The notes beneath the pieces are model-generated. The model made no database searches, was not told the origin of the DNA, and saw only the letters and a program-made list of their open reading frames with translations. The translations under genes were made by a program, and so were the position numbers. 64,000 bases of DNA, from assembly GCF_051020975.1 (NCBI RefSeq), contig NC_135044.1, positions 6,388,501 through 6,452,500 on the forward strand. The letters run 5' to 3'. The stretch comes from Osmia lignaria lignaria (taxonomy: Eukaryota; Arthropoda; Insecta; Hymenoptera; Megachilidae). Shown piece after piece: positions 50,538 through 62,523 of this stretch; within the stretch, counting starts at the first letter, position 1, and each line of letters begins with the position of its first letter.

Positions 50538-53413
50538 ATGGAAACAGGAAATCTTGAAAAGCAGTCTCCTTCAAGGGGGTTAAAGCAGGTGAAAGTGGAT
50601 AACTGGGGAACTTTCTTTCTTCAGCGGCTTCAACAACTTTATTTTGATGAACAGTTACTTGACCTTACCATCAAATTTCTCACCAGTGATATAACTGTTC
50701 AGGTAATTGTTATCAAAAACAATTTTATCATAAAGTAGTTAAAAACAAATTGATATTTGTATTTATTAATATTTTTATTATTTGTAGTAATCCTGTAATA
50801 ATGTACTATATTAATATTTTAGGCTCATCGCTTAGTTATAACAACATGCACAAACTATTTTATGCAACTAGAGCAAGAACAAAAAGCAAAAGATAAGAAT
50901 TTTGATGGTGTTATTACTATGCCATCAGACATGCCATATGAATGTGTCAAGTCAGTTATAAGGTACATTTAGATACTATGTAATTTCATAATTAACTCAT
51001 TTTTCAATTAGAATTTTAAATAAACTATCGTAATATTTTTAGTTTTATGTACACTGGACAGTTGGAATATTGGACTTCTGATCAACATGCTCTCTATAGG
51101 ACAGCACAGAAAATGAATATGACTGTTCTAACTAAATTACTTGATGCACAATTTAATACTGCTTCTTTACAAAACGAACAATCAGCAAAGTGCAATACTC
51201 CACCAGTAACAACAGCTTCAAAACCTTCAACATCCACCCCAAAACCAGTAACTACTTCCACATCATCCACTACACCATCTTCAGGACTTTCGAATCAACC
51301 TTTACCTGGTAGAAAGTAAGTACATAAATTAACATAGATTTTTAATGTAAAATTCTTGTATATGAATTTTTAGTATTACACATATAGCATGAACTTTTTT
51401 TTTTATTGTTTCAGACTTCCTATTTGGAAAAGGAAATTAGATGGACCACAAAATACGTCATCATTTAAGTACGAAATGCGAACATTCCATGGGATTCCCC
51501 CACCAAAGCCTACAGAAGTGACCCCCGGTCCTTCACGATTCGATCTCCCGGAAGCCGAAGAATTTGCACTCGGCGTATTTTCATCGTTCGACGATATTAC
51601 TTACAATACAAAACCAATTGTGCAAGCACCAGATGTATATAAGAGAGACAATTCGCCTAGTGGTAAATGTTCCCCAGACGGAGATAGTAAAAATGATACG
51701 ACTGAAGATGAGGAGGACGAAAATCACATGAACGAGAAGAGCTTAAAAGAGATGAATTCCGATGACGATTGGTCTGTGAGTAGATGTTTCCAAAGGGGTC
51801 AAGAAACACAACCCTCGCCATCCAAGAAAGTGAGATTCGATCGTGAAGAGAAAGAGAATATGGAAAAGGGAAAATCATCGCATAAAGCGAATTCAGAAGA
51901 TTCGATCAACAACCACGCAAAAATTATTCGTGAAGTACTGAAAAAATACCCTCATTTAGTAAAGAATAACAAGAATATACGTTTGAAGATAATGCAGAAA
52001 GAAGCGAAATCGTCGGATAGTAATTCCGCGTCTAAAACGAAAGTCTCTTACGTGGTTCTAAAATCTGATCATTTGATGTCGAGCAATAATAGCGAGGAAA
52101 ACGAATCAAAAAGTAATGGAACCGTGGACGGTGGTGAGACCGGTCCTTGGAAATGCAATAAGTGTGACTTAGAAGAAGAATACACAAATTACTATATGTA
52201 CAGAAGACACATGCAGGATGTGCACGAGGAGAAATTCGACCCAAGAATCTGCGAGCACTGTGGTTATAAAGCGACCAAACGAAACATCTTGATGTATCAT
52301 CTTTACACGAAACACAATGTGCCTCCCCCCAAAAGCATGTGTTTCCCGAAGTGTCAGTCATGTTCTTATGTCGCACTTTCGGAGACGCTGTTAGTAAGAC
52401 ATCAAATTAATCATAACCATCGACCAACATCGCGTCAACACGTATCAGCCTCGGAGGAGATTCAGTGTATACAATGTTCGCAGACATTCAAAGATGTTAC
52501 AGAATTGACTACACACGAAATTCATACTGGCCATGGGAATTTAGCAGATGGCAAAGAAAAGGGCCACCGTTGTACTCACTGCGGCAAGATTTTTGTACGG
52601 GCTACAAATTTGCAGGTCCACCTCGACTGCGTTCACAAGGATCTACGAGATTCTGAAAACGTATCCATGCCATCGTTGTCCTTGGAGCCCTCCTCAGAAG
52701 CTGAAGCCCTTAGCCACGTAGCGAGTGGAATAGCAACTTCTTTGGGTGTCGGAGACAACGTTCCCGCAGAGTCTCACGAGGCGACTTCAAACGTCTCCGA
52801 ATACATCGTACCCGAGATGCAGTTAAACAATATTTCCCATGAGATAACTTACAACACGCACGAGCTCGATGGACAGCAGATGATTATGCTGATCGATAAT
52901 GATAATTATCCGCAACAAGAGAATGAGCAGCAACAGCAACCACAACAGTTGAACATCACTGATAACGAACAGATTGTGATGCAAGGTACAGAAGATGGAA
53001 TGATTGTTTATATCCATGGTAGTGAAGGAACAGAAAGACAAACGTACGAGAATTATCAGCAAGATGAACTTGGTGAAGAGACTGAGGAGATAGTGGAGGA
53101 GGTGGTTGAAGAAGTTGAGGAGAAAGTGATGGATGAAGATATGCAAGTTGAACAATCAGAGACATTAGAGGAATGTAATGATGATCAAGTAGAAGAAGTT
53201 ATTCAGTATGTGGAAGAACAGACTGAAATAGTAGAATACGATGAACAATGCAGCGAACAAAGTAATAGTGCAGACGAGGCCCATGAATCAGTCATGATCA
53301 TTGAAGAAGAACATGTTGAAGGAGAACAGGAAGCTGAGAAAACTAACGAGCAAAACAATACAAGAGGCTTTACTAAGTGGGACGAGGACAGTAGAGAATT
53401 ATCTGAATCATAA
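50538..53413 (+). CDS. Cp190: CP190, BTB zinc-finger insulator and centrosomal protein
   Basis: Four exons (50538-50702, 50823-50962, 51043-51315, 51415-53413) give 858 residues (fly 1096). An N-terminal BTB domain (about 18-130) starts VKVDNWGTFFLQRLQQLYF and includes AHRLVITTCTNYF and SFMYTGQLEYW. A Thr/Ser/Pro linker, an acidic section and the distinctive AKIIREVLKKYPHLVKNNKN segment follow. Five C2H2-like fingers lie at about residues 439-600 (CNKCDL, CEHCGY, CQSCSY, CIQCSQ, CTHCGK); the fly protein is usually credited with four. The C-terminus is Gln- then Glu-rich and ends FTKWDEDSRELSES. CP190 is recruited by CTCF and other insulator proteins to domain borders and also visits centrosomes. 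The last exon carries over three quarters of the protein. AATAAA lies at about 53745. Confidence 0.92.
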
Positions 53414-56400
53414 ATAACAATATTATTACTATATTTGCTTTGTCACTTCTTATGTTTTATTAGTGTTTACGACTAACAAAGCGCGAAATATTTCGATTGC
53501 ATTTCATTATACTTCTTCATTCTAATACTTGTTTGACTTATATATAATAGATTAAACAGAATTGCTTTATACAGACACAAAAGGAATAATGTATTTTCTG
53601 TATAGTTGCAACTTATAATTTTTTTAGACATACAGTTGTATAAGATAGAAAAAAAAAAAACCGTGAAATGCAAACGAATAAAAGACAAGAGTGTCGATTT
53701 TATGATTAACTACTAGCTACACATGTTCAATGCAAATATTTAGAAATAAAAAGATTGAAAATAACGTATCCCTTTCGGGAATTGATTCATAGACACTATA
53801 ATTGCGAGGTTTCATGATTATCCACGATAATCGATTACACTTTCAAATAGATATTTTTAAAATGAATGAAATAAAAAAGCGTATAATTGTGTACTGCAAT
53901 ATAGAATTACGTATATAGTGTAACAAAAATATCATTTAATTGATAATTGAAATATTTTTTCAAACTTCCTTGATCATTTTAATTATCATTAGTGATATTT
54001 ATCTATCAAGATTTATCATTTATTTCATTAATTCAAATGTTTTGAATATTATATATTTGAATACTAATTTATCAATTTATTCATATAAAAAGTATAGTAT
54101 GTATTCATAATATGAATATCTTGAATAGAAAATATGATTCAATAGAAGAAAATACCAAACATTATGCTATTTGAGCTATGCATCACAGAATATTCAGACT
54201 TGAAAAGGCAAAAAGAATATATTTTTAACAACAAAGTTGAATAAAATATTTGCAATTTATAGTGTGAAACATTCTTATATATTTTATGTTTAAGTAAATC
54301 ACATAAATGAAAGTTGTACTTTTAAAAAATGATGTATCAAAACTTGTTTTATTTTGGTTCTTATTACCGCAACGCTGTTCTTTGAAAAAAAGAAAAAGCT
54401 GTTAGCATTTATTGAACTATTTTGAAGTAATTATATTTTTATAATTATATCCAGTGTAATTTACAGTAAAGTGGTTTAAAATTATTTATTATAAGATACA
54501 TAGAGAAAAAAATTTGATTTGTAACATTCAATAAATGATACGTGTGCACATAAACTATGGTAATATGTGTAATGCAATATGCAAAAAATAATTGTATTTT
54601 TAACGCGCACGTCCAACTTTGGCCTCAAATGCAATACATAAACCGAATTGGACTATGTTATTCCTGAATATATATTCAACATAAACTAATTTTCCGTACT
54701 TATAGATGCAATAAGTACAAAAATTTAAGTAAAACACAAAAGAACCCAAGTTCAAATAGATTTGAACAAAATAACAAACCAATTAAATGTAAAAATAAGG
54801 ATCATCTTATCATTAATATAGAAATTTCTCATTTTTTATGTGCTATACAATTTTTTATTTCAATATTACACATAATCAAGTAATTGTAATTTAGTTATTA
54901 CTGTGTTGATAATTATTTGTACTTTAATATTTCTTTAAGTTGAGGAACTTGAAGAAGCAGTGCAAAAATAATAGTTGTGTAGTTTTATAAACAAAGATAC
55001 TTTAAAAGTATGATCACTCATATTTTTCAAGGATTGTATATGTATATTTTTTTTGTTTTATGGGGTTTATAATTTTAAAGAGAATTTTAAATTTAATAAA
55101 GATTGTCCGTATAAGTTGTGATTTTCATTAGACATTTTTTATTTTATATTTAGACTTCTAATGTGTGTATTATTTATTACAAATGTGTAGGAGTGCTTTT
55201 TTGGTATTTTTTATTAATTAATTACAGAAAGGAGAAATTTCTGTGATAAAAATAAGATGATTCTTAACGCGACTGTTACTTTGCTTATCGATTTTTTAGT
55301 TTACCAACCGTTAACATAGTTTTTATAACTGTATATTAAAACAGTTAATAAATAAAATATACACATTATACCTTCAAGGCGTGTATGATTTTATTCATTT
55401 GTAATAAATTGATGGAACAAAAACAATAGAATTATTCAATGTTTGAAAAGAAAATTAGCAAATGTCCTGAAATGAACAAAATTGAAAAAAAAGGATTTAA
55501 AATTAGTGAAAAACTATCAAAGCTATCACACATTTTTAAAGTAGTAAATAGACATTTAAGTGATCTATAAACTAAAAAATTGATAAACGATGTTGCGCCT
55601 TGAATACAATCTTAAGCTCAAAATTAATTGTTGATTAGTAAATGAAACAATTAATGTAAACATCTAATATATTGGTTGTACTTTTATGTACATTGCTCAA
55701 AATAATTAAACGACCACGTTTTTCAATTATAGAATGAAGCAAATGAGGAGAATGAAGATGATGTGCATTTAAATGTAATACCATTTTTAACAAATGTTGT
55801 TTTCGAAATGTTAATTTACCTATTCTAAATATAGATAATATTTTAAGCGTTATTCTAATTATTTTGGGCAGTGTAATTTCTTATGGAAGAAGGGATGAAA
55901 TAAACGTGAAACACGTGTCAGATTATTATAGAAATAAGTATTAAAATATCAAAATACAAAGCGATTTAAAAATTCGCTTGATGGGTGTTTTATTGTGTAC
56001 TGTAATCAATGGACAACTGATTTGTTGATACATAACTGCCTCTGATGCCAATAATCTTGTAAAACAATATTTTAAAGAGAAAATACAAGATATTTGAAGC
56101 AAATATGTGATAAATTAATTCACATATCTATGTAGAAACGATAGGTTTGATTTTTGTTTAATTAGCAAATTGCCTGACGATGAGATATGGTTATAATAAA
56201 TTAAAGAGTTTTGTTAAATCGAAATTGGATATCATATTAGTTTTAAAAAAATGCTAATTTTATAATTAACTTATATGCTAATGTACGAATATTTTTAGAA
56301 ACGAAAGATAATAAGTATATAAGGGTGATATAATAATAATAAAAAAATAAGAATGTTTAATGATAATTGCAAATATTATTGATGGCAAAATTAAAATTTT

Positions 56401-56899
56401 TATTGCATAAAGTTCTGACAAATTGGGGCGCGTAATTATACCGCCAATTTTACATATCCTTTGACACACGTGATATCCGATTCAAGAATTTTAAATTTAA
56501 TACTACTATGTATTTAAGACTATGAATTCCTCTCGAAAATTGTTATAAGAAAAATATTTGTTAGTCAACGTAGCGAATTTCTATCAAATGAAAAGCAGAA
56601 AAGAAGGAGGTAATTAGTCATTTGTAATTAGTCAGAAATCATACAAGTTCCTTTTTTAGGAACTATAAAATTACTATAGTTGTACTTTCTTTATGGTAAT
56701 ATTGCATTCCCGAAAATACTTTTCTGAATTTAAATTATTGTTTCCCAATTAAAAAATATATAAATCTTTTTATCGTAGCTCTTAGCTTGATATCGCTTTC
56801 TAAAAGTTATCTTTAGAAAACGATATCAATTACCAGGTCACACCACGTGGAGGTGGCTACATTAGTGACCCACCTAAAACAATAAAATTCTCAAAAAGA
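53414..56899. other. 3.5 kb AT-rich stretch downstream of Cp190
   Basis: Contains the Cp190 3' UTR and then AT-rich DNA with only short chance frames. The ACACGTGTCAGATTATT word near 55912 and isolated palindromes do not form a recognisable element. No gene is seen. Confidence 0.4.
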
Positions 56900-56914
56900 G
56901 ACAACATTAAATAC

Positions 56915-57450
56915 AAATTTAAACGATAAAATGTTGAAACAGAAAATATAATTAACATCATAATATTAGCAATAATTGAGAAAATAACAATTGAACATAA
57001 AAATGCTGTAATAGAAAAGATGATTATTAATATCATAGTCTCAGAACCATTTAATAAAAGAAACCAGAATACGAATGAGTGATGTGAGAACATAAGATAT
57101 GATTTACATATAAAATCAATAAGAAGAGAATAATTTCCTGAAATAAAATAGTGACCTACCTAAAATCATAAAACCCCCCAAAACAAACAACATAAAACTT
57201 TCAACAATAAAATGCTGAAATAGAAAATATAATTAACATCATAATTTCAGTAACAATTAACAAAATAACAATTCAACAATAAAATGCTGAAATAGAAAAT
57301 ATAATTAACATCATAATTTCAGTAACAATTAACAAAATAACAATTCAACAATACAATGCTGAAATAGAAAATATAATTAACATCATAATTTCGATTACAA
57401 TTGAAATGAAAAATGCCGAGAACAGAAAATATAATTACCATTACAATCTC
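56915..57450. repeat. 72-bp tandem array
   Basis: A unit containing AATGCTGAAATAGAAAATAT and TTAACATCATAAT recurs at a 72-bp step (57211, 57283, 57355), with more diverged copies from about 56929 and one to about 57412. The central copies are nearly identical. A wider duplication is also visible: the GTGACC(T/C)ACCTAAAA block at about 56863 returns at about 57152. Confidence 0.85.
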
Positions 57451-58949
57451 AGAGATATTTAATAAAATGAGAACTCACCCAGACTATGTTTTAAATAAAT
57501 TGAACCTATTTAAAATGGGAACATGAAATATAATTGATGTGCAAATCAATAAGAAAAGAATAATTTATTTCAATAAAGTAATAAACGAAAAAGAAATAGG
57601 GGAAATAAAATCGCGAGTTGACCATTCAACGAGCTGGGTATTGAACTCGTAAAATTTCGAGTTCAATATGTTCTCGACGATATGTGCAAAAGGCACATAC
57701 AAAAGAAAAACCAAAAAATGAAAAACAAATTAGCGAGCATAGTGACAGAATGACTGTCCATCCGAAGATGGAAAGCCATTAGTAGTTCCCCTCTTCTGGG
57801 CAAATTTTGCCGGGGCTCTTCAGCATATAGCCTCTTCTTTCTTCGGCAATAGCCTCACAAAAATCACTCGCGAAAATTTTACGCTTGCTCAGACTTTCGT
57901 AAAAACGAAACATATAAACGAACAACAATTCTTTGAATCGCTACTCGCATACATGCACAATTTTTACAAATGTCCAAGCACAAAATAAGTTTAATTTCAC
58001 TTCACTTCACTTCACTGCACTTTCACTTTAATACTTCATTTTTGTAATCGGGTCTAGTACCACGACTACGACTTACAAACTAATAAGGCTTGGCCTTGAA
58101 AAAATCAAGAGAGAATGCTAAATTAATTAATTAATCAACTAATTAATTTGCATTTTCATTTTCCTCTCGATTTTTTAATTTCCAACCCCAGATACAAGCT
58201 TCTCACGTATTAGAGGAGAATACGAAGAGAAACATGAAAGCTTGCTCTGGCCCTGCCTACTTATAAACTAAACTCAATCACACCAGAAGTAAACTACCTG
58301 CCTGCCTATCGCTATATTTAAAAAAGGGCAAAAATCATTCTCACAAAAATTCACTCCACGGTTCTCATACAACCACCCGGGTGCAAAAATGCCTACACCT
58401 AGGGAGAACGTCCCGGGACGCCTCCGACACCCGAGTTCAATACAACTTTCACACTCTAATAAAATCATACCTGTTTGCTGAAATCGACTGACAAATAATA
58501 GTGAACATTATGCTAAAGTAATACATTTCATTTTCGTATTCTATTGAATTATCTAATGTAAAAATTTTTCAATTTATTCTTGATAAGTATTTTGTAATGT
58601 TATAGTAAGTTAAGATTGTTAATAAACGATACAAATCCCACATCCTAACCACACACACACATGTGGAACTTCTATCGTGGTTCACTACTGTTTCACTACT
58701 TTTGTCAGTCGCCAAAATGTATTATACTTAAAACTAAACCTTGTCCACCGCCCTCCACCCACGCGAGTACATCTAAGTACCCGAATGAGCTTTGGGCATA
58801 AAAATGAACAAGGCCAAAGGTATTTTCACCTACCAGTTTTCTTCATGTGTGCTGAAATGCCTAAGCTAAAACGTATGATTAGCAAAAACTAAAGATGATA
58901 TTCTCACTTTATTAAAAGTAAGAATATTGGCGAAATTTCACGGCTCCGA
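57451..58949. other. Repeat-like intergenic region left of the TIR element
   Basis: Mixed composition with GC-richer blocks (57730-57900, 58240-58460). It contains a perfect inverted repeat at 57640-57667 (ATTGAACTCG and CGAGTTCAAT around eight bases), a TTCAC run (57996-58015) and a CA run (58650-58662). No long frame or transposase is visible. It may be decayed transposon sequence. Confidence 0.35.
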
Positions 58950-59020
58950 TTTAGTATATGGGCTGGCCCCCCCAGGGGGTTTTATTTTTAATAAAAGTGA
59001 CTCGACTTTGCAAATATAAA

Positions 59021-59696
59021 GCTTGAAGAGCAAATACAGAAAAGCAAAATTGAGCAACTATGACACAAACATGGTGCACTGCTAATATCAGCTGGCAACG
59101 AAGGGTCTCACGCCCCCTAGACTTACGCCAGACGCTACATACCACCCACCCCGCCTGGACGTCGTAACGCCAGGACAGGATGCACCCCTTCGCTAAGAGC
59201 GCTGCCCGCCCGTCCAACACGTTGCATCCAACGGTGTCAGATTGACGGACGCTCATAGTATAGACAAAAGGACTACAGTTTAGAATATGGTAACATATTT
59301 TCATATGTTCCGTATTCTAAAGCTGCGCCTGCAAAGGCCTAGTAATGCATGGGTTTATCTCCCATGAGATGGTGTTCACGGTCTTATGCCGCGGAATCCT
59401 TGTAACTAATTTGATTAAATAAATAAAATATTGGATTGAGTTTAAAAACCAAAAGGATTCCCACCAAATACTAGTCAGTGCATTGTCATATTTACTCTCG
59501 CGTTGGAAATTTTTCGCAACACTAATTAAAATAGAAAATCCTGATCTAAAAACATGACTAGTACATAAACATCTAACGGGCTAATATTTCACTATACTGA
59601 TGAATGATGAGTGTGAATGACGAGTGTTTAGGGTCGAGAACCGTGAACGTGACAGAATGAATTTGAAGTACGAACGAAGTACGAGCTTTCTACAAT
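59021..59696. repeat. Monomer 0 (676 bp, diverged)
   Basis: Begins GCTTGAAGAGCAAATAC like all other monomers and shares the blocks CGACGCTACATACCACCCAC, CACCCCTTCGCTAAGAGCGC and TATGCCGCGGAATCCTTGTA. It differs by a longer tail and by a 12-bp plus 7-bp hairpin (59279-59321) in place of the hairpins in the A and B types. Confidence 0.8.
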
Positions 59697-61085
59697 GCTT
59701 GAAGAGCAAATACTGAAAAGCAAAATAGAGCAACTATGACGCAAAAACGGTGCACTTCTAATATCAGCTGGCAACGGAGGTTTTCGGGCCCCCTGGACTT
59801 ACGCCCGACGCTACATACCACCCACCCCGCCTAGGAAAGGATGCACCCCTTCGCTAAGAGCGCTACCCGCCCGTCCAACACGTTGCATCCAACGTGTCAG
59901 ATTGACGGACGCCCATAGTATAGGCAAAAGGACTGCAGTTTATCAAATGGAACATATGGATGTGCGCCACATTCTAAACTGCGCCTTGAAAGGCCTAGTA
60001 ATGCATGGTTTTATCTCCCATGAGATGGTGTTCACGGTCTTATGCCGCGGAATCCTTGTAACTAATTTGATTAACTAGATAAAACATTGAGTTTCAAAAC
60101 CAAAAGGATTCCCACTGAATACTAGTAAGTGCATCGTCATTGTTACTCTCGCGCTGGAATTTTTCGCAACACTAATTAAAATAGAAAATCCTGATCTAGC
60201 AACATGACTAAAGGGGAGCTTTAAATTATGCTTGAAGAGCAAATATTGAAAAGCAAAATTGAGCAAATATGACTCAAACATTCGTCCACTGCTAATATCA
60301 GCTGGCAACGGAGGTTCTTAGGCCCCCTGGACTTACGCCCGACGCTACATACCACCCACCCCGCCTGTTTAAGGCTCTAGGCCCAGGCAGGGTGCACCCC
60401 TTCGCTAAGAGCGCTACCCACCCATCGAACACGTTGCATCCAACGTGTTCGAGTGGTGGACGCCCATAGTATAGGCAAAAGGACTTTAAGACAGCTTAGC
60501 GTATGGGATGCAACATACTTAAATGTTCCGTACTCTATGGCTGTGCCTGCAAAGGCCTAGTAATGCATGGTTTTATCTCCCATGAGGTGGTGTTCACGGT
60601 CTTATGCCGCGGAATCCTTGTAACTAATTTTATCAAATAAAAACCAAAAGGATTCCCACCGAATACTAGTCAGTGTATAGTCATATTTACTCTCGCGCCG
60701 GAAATTTTTCGCAACACTACTTAAACTTGAAAATTCTAACGGGGTAATATTTACCCTCGCGTTGAAAATTTTTCGCAACACTACTTAAACTTGAAAATTC
60801 TAACGGGGTAATATTTACTCTCGTGTTTAAAATTTTTCGCAACACTACTTAAACATGAAAATCCTAACGGGGTAATATTTATTCTCGCGTTGAAAATTTT
60901 TCGCAACACTACTTTAACTTGAAAATCCTAATGGGGTAATATTTCACTACACAAGAGTATGCGGGAGGATAAATGATTATGTGATAGAGTTCGTGAGGCT
61001 GAAGTGTGAATGATGAGTGTTTAGGGTCGAGAACCGTGAACGTGACAGAATGAATTTGAAGTACGAACGAAGAGCTTTCTACAAT
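59697..61085. repeat. Higher-order repeat copy 1: monomer A1 (533 bp) plus monomer B1 (856 bp)
   Basis: A1 covers 59697-60229 and B1 60230-61085. Both open with GCTTGAAGAGCAAATA. B carries the extra GTTTAAGGCTCTAGGCCCAG block and, in its tail, a nested 64-bp minisatellite. The next 1388 bp repeat this pair almost unchanged. Confidence 0.85.
60691..60950. repeat. Nested 64-bp minisatellite in monomer B1
   Basis: Four copies of a unit with AATTTTTCGCAACACTACTT and TAACGGGGTAATATTTA, at a 64-bp step (60711, 60775, 60839, 60903). The same block recurs in B2 from about 62080 to 62340. Confidence 0.85.
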
Positions 61086-62473
61086 GCTTGAAGAGCAAAT
61101 ACTGAAAAGCAAAATAGAGCAACTATGACACAAAAATGGTGCACTTCTAATATCAGCTGGCAACGGAGGTTTTCGGGCCCCCTGGACTTACGCCCGACGC
61201 TACATACCATCCACCCCGCCTAGAACAGGGTGCACCCCTTCGCTAAGAGCGCTACCCGCCCGTCCAACACGTTGCATCCAACGTGTCAGATTGACGGACG
61301 CCCATAGTATAGACAAAAGGACTGCAGTTTATTAAATGGAACATATGGATGTGCGCCACATTCTAAACTGCGCCTTGAAAGGCCTAGTAATGCATGGGTA
61401 TATCTCCCAGAGATGGTGTTCACGGTCTTATGCCGCGGAATCCTTGTAACTAATTTAATTAATTAAATAAGACATTGAATTTAAAAACCAAAAGGATTCC
61501 CACCGAATACTAGTAAGTGCATTGTCATAGTTACTCTCGCGCTGGAATTTTTCGCAACACTAATTAAAATAGAAAATCCTGATCTAGCAACATGACTAAA
61601 GGGGAGCTTTAAATTATGCTTGAAGAGCAAATACTTAAAAGCAAAACTGAGCAAATATGACTCAAACATTCGTCCACTGCTAATATCAGCTGGCAACGGA
61701 GGTTCTTAGGCCCCCTGGACTTGCGCCCGACGCTACATACCACCCACCCCGCCTGTTTAAGGCTCTAGGCCCAGGCAGGGTGCACCCCTTCGCTAAGAGC
61801 GCTACCCACCCATCGAACACGTTGCATCCAACGTGTTCGAGTGGTGGACGCCCATAGTATAGGCAAAAGGACTTTAAGACAGCTTAGCGTATGGGATGCA
61901 ACATACTTAAATGTTCCGTACTCTATGGCTGTGCCTGAAAAGGCCTAGTAATGCATGGTTTTATCTCCCATGAGGTGGTGTTCACGGTCTTATGCCGCGG
62001 AATCCTTGTAACTAATTTTATCAAATAAAAACCAAAAGGATTCCCACCGAATACTAGTCAGTGTATAGTCGTATTTACTCTCGCGCCGGAAATTTTTCGC
62101 AACACTACTTAAACTTGAAAATTCTAACGGGGTAATATTTACCCTCGCGTTGAAAATTTTTCGCAACACTACTTAAACTTGAAAATTCTAACGGGGTAAT
62201 ATTTACTCTCGTGTTTAAAATTTTTCGCAACACTACTTAAACATAAAAATCCTAACGGGGTAATATTTATTCTCGCGTTGAAAATTTTTCGCAACACTAC
62301 TTTAACTTGAAAATCCTAATGGGGTAATGTTTCACTACACAAGAGTATGCGGGTGGATAAATGATTATGTGATAGAGTTCGTGAGGCTGAAGTATGAATG
62401 ATGAATGTTTAGGTTCGAGAACTGTGAACGTGACAGAATGAATTTCAAGTACGAAAGGGGAACTTTACACAAT
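61086..62473. repeat. Higher-order repeat copy 2: monomer A2 (532 bp) plus monomer B2 (856 bp)
   Basis: A2 covers 61086-61617 and B2 61618-62473. A2 resembles A1, and B2 resembles B1, far more closely than A resembles B, so the A-B pair was duplicated as a unit. A further monomer start at 62474 is cut off after about 18 bp by the right terminal repeat. Confidence 0.85.
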
Positions 62474-62523
62474 GCTTGAAGAGCAAATACTGACCCCCCT
62501 GGGGGGCCAGCCCATATACTAAA

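Larger units (their letters stand above)
58950..62523. mobile_element. Large TIR-bounded element filled with higher-order tandem repeats, no transposase
   Basis: The left end (58950-58979) starts TTTAGTATATGGGCTGGCCC and continues into a C-run then a G-run; the right end (62494-62523) is its inverse, differing only in run lengths. TA flanks both inner ends (TTTA then GTATATGG; CCATATAC then TAAA), compatible with a TA target duplication as in Tc1/mariner-like elements, though this is ambiguous. The 3.57 kb between holds only tandem monomers and no frame longer than about 120 codons, so it would be non-autonomous. Left TIR and first monomer are about 40 bp apart; the right TIR interrupts a monomer just after its start. 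Confidence 0.7.

Noticed and set aside
52823..53155. 110-codon Leu-rich minus-strand frame in Cp190
   Set aside because: Complement of the Glu/Gln-rich C-terminus; the sense frame is conserved and continuous with the zinc fingers.
59800..59900. GC-rich blocks in the monomers as tRNA or rRNA genes
   Set aside because: CGCTAAGAGCGC and the hairpins look tRNA-like, but I cannot assemble a cloverleaf or box A/box B, and the sequence does not match conserved rRNA cores.
60075..60308. Minus-strand frames of 70-84 codons at 60075-60308, 60909-61163 and 61481-61696 sharing the start MPADI
   Set aside because: They recur only because they lie in the tandem monomers, start with TTG rather than ATG, and diverge after the start when the monomer type changes. 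No domain is visible. They reflect repetition, not a gene family.
60691..60950. Regular 64-bp units resembling a CRISPR array
   Set aside because: The units are contiguous with no unique spacers, and the genome is clearly animal. It is a minisatellite.
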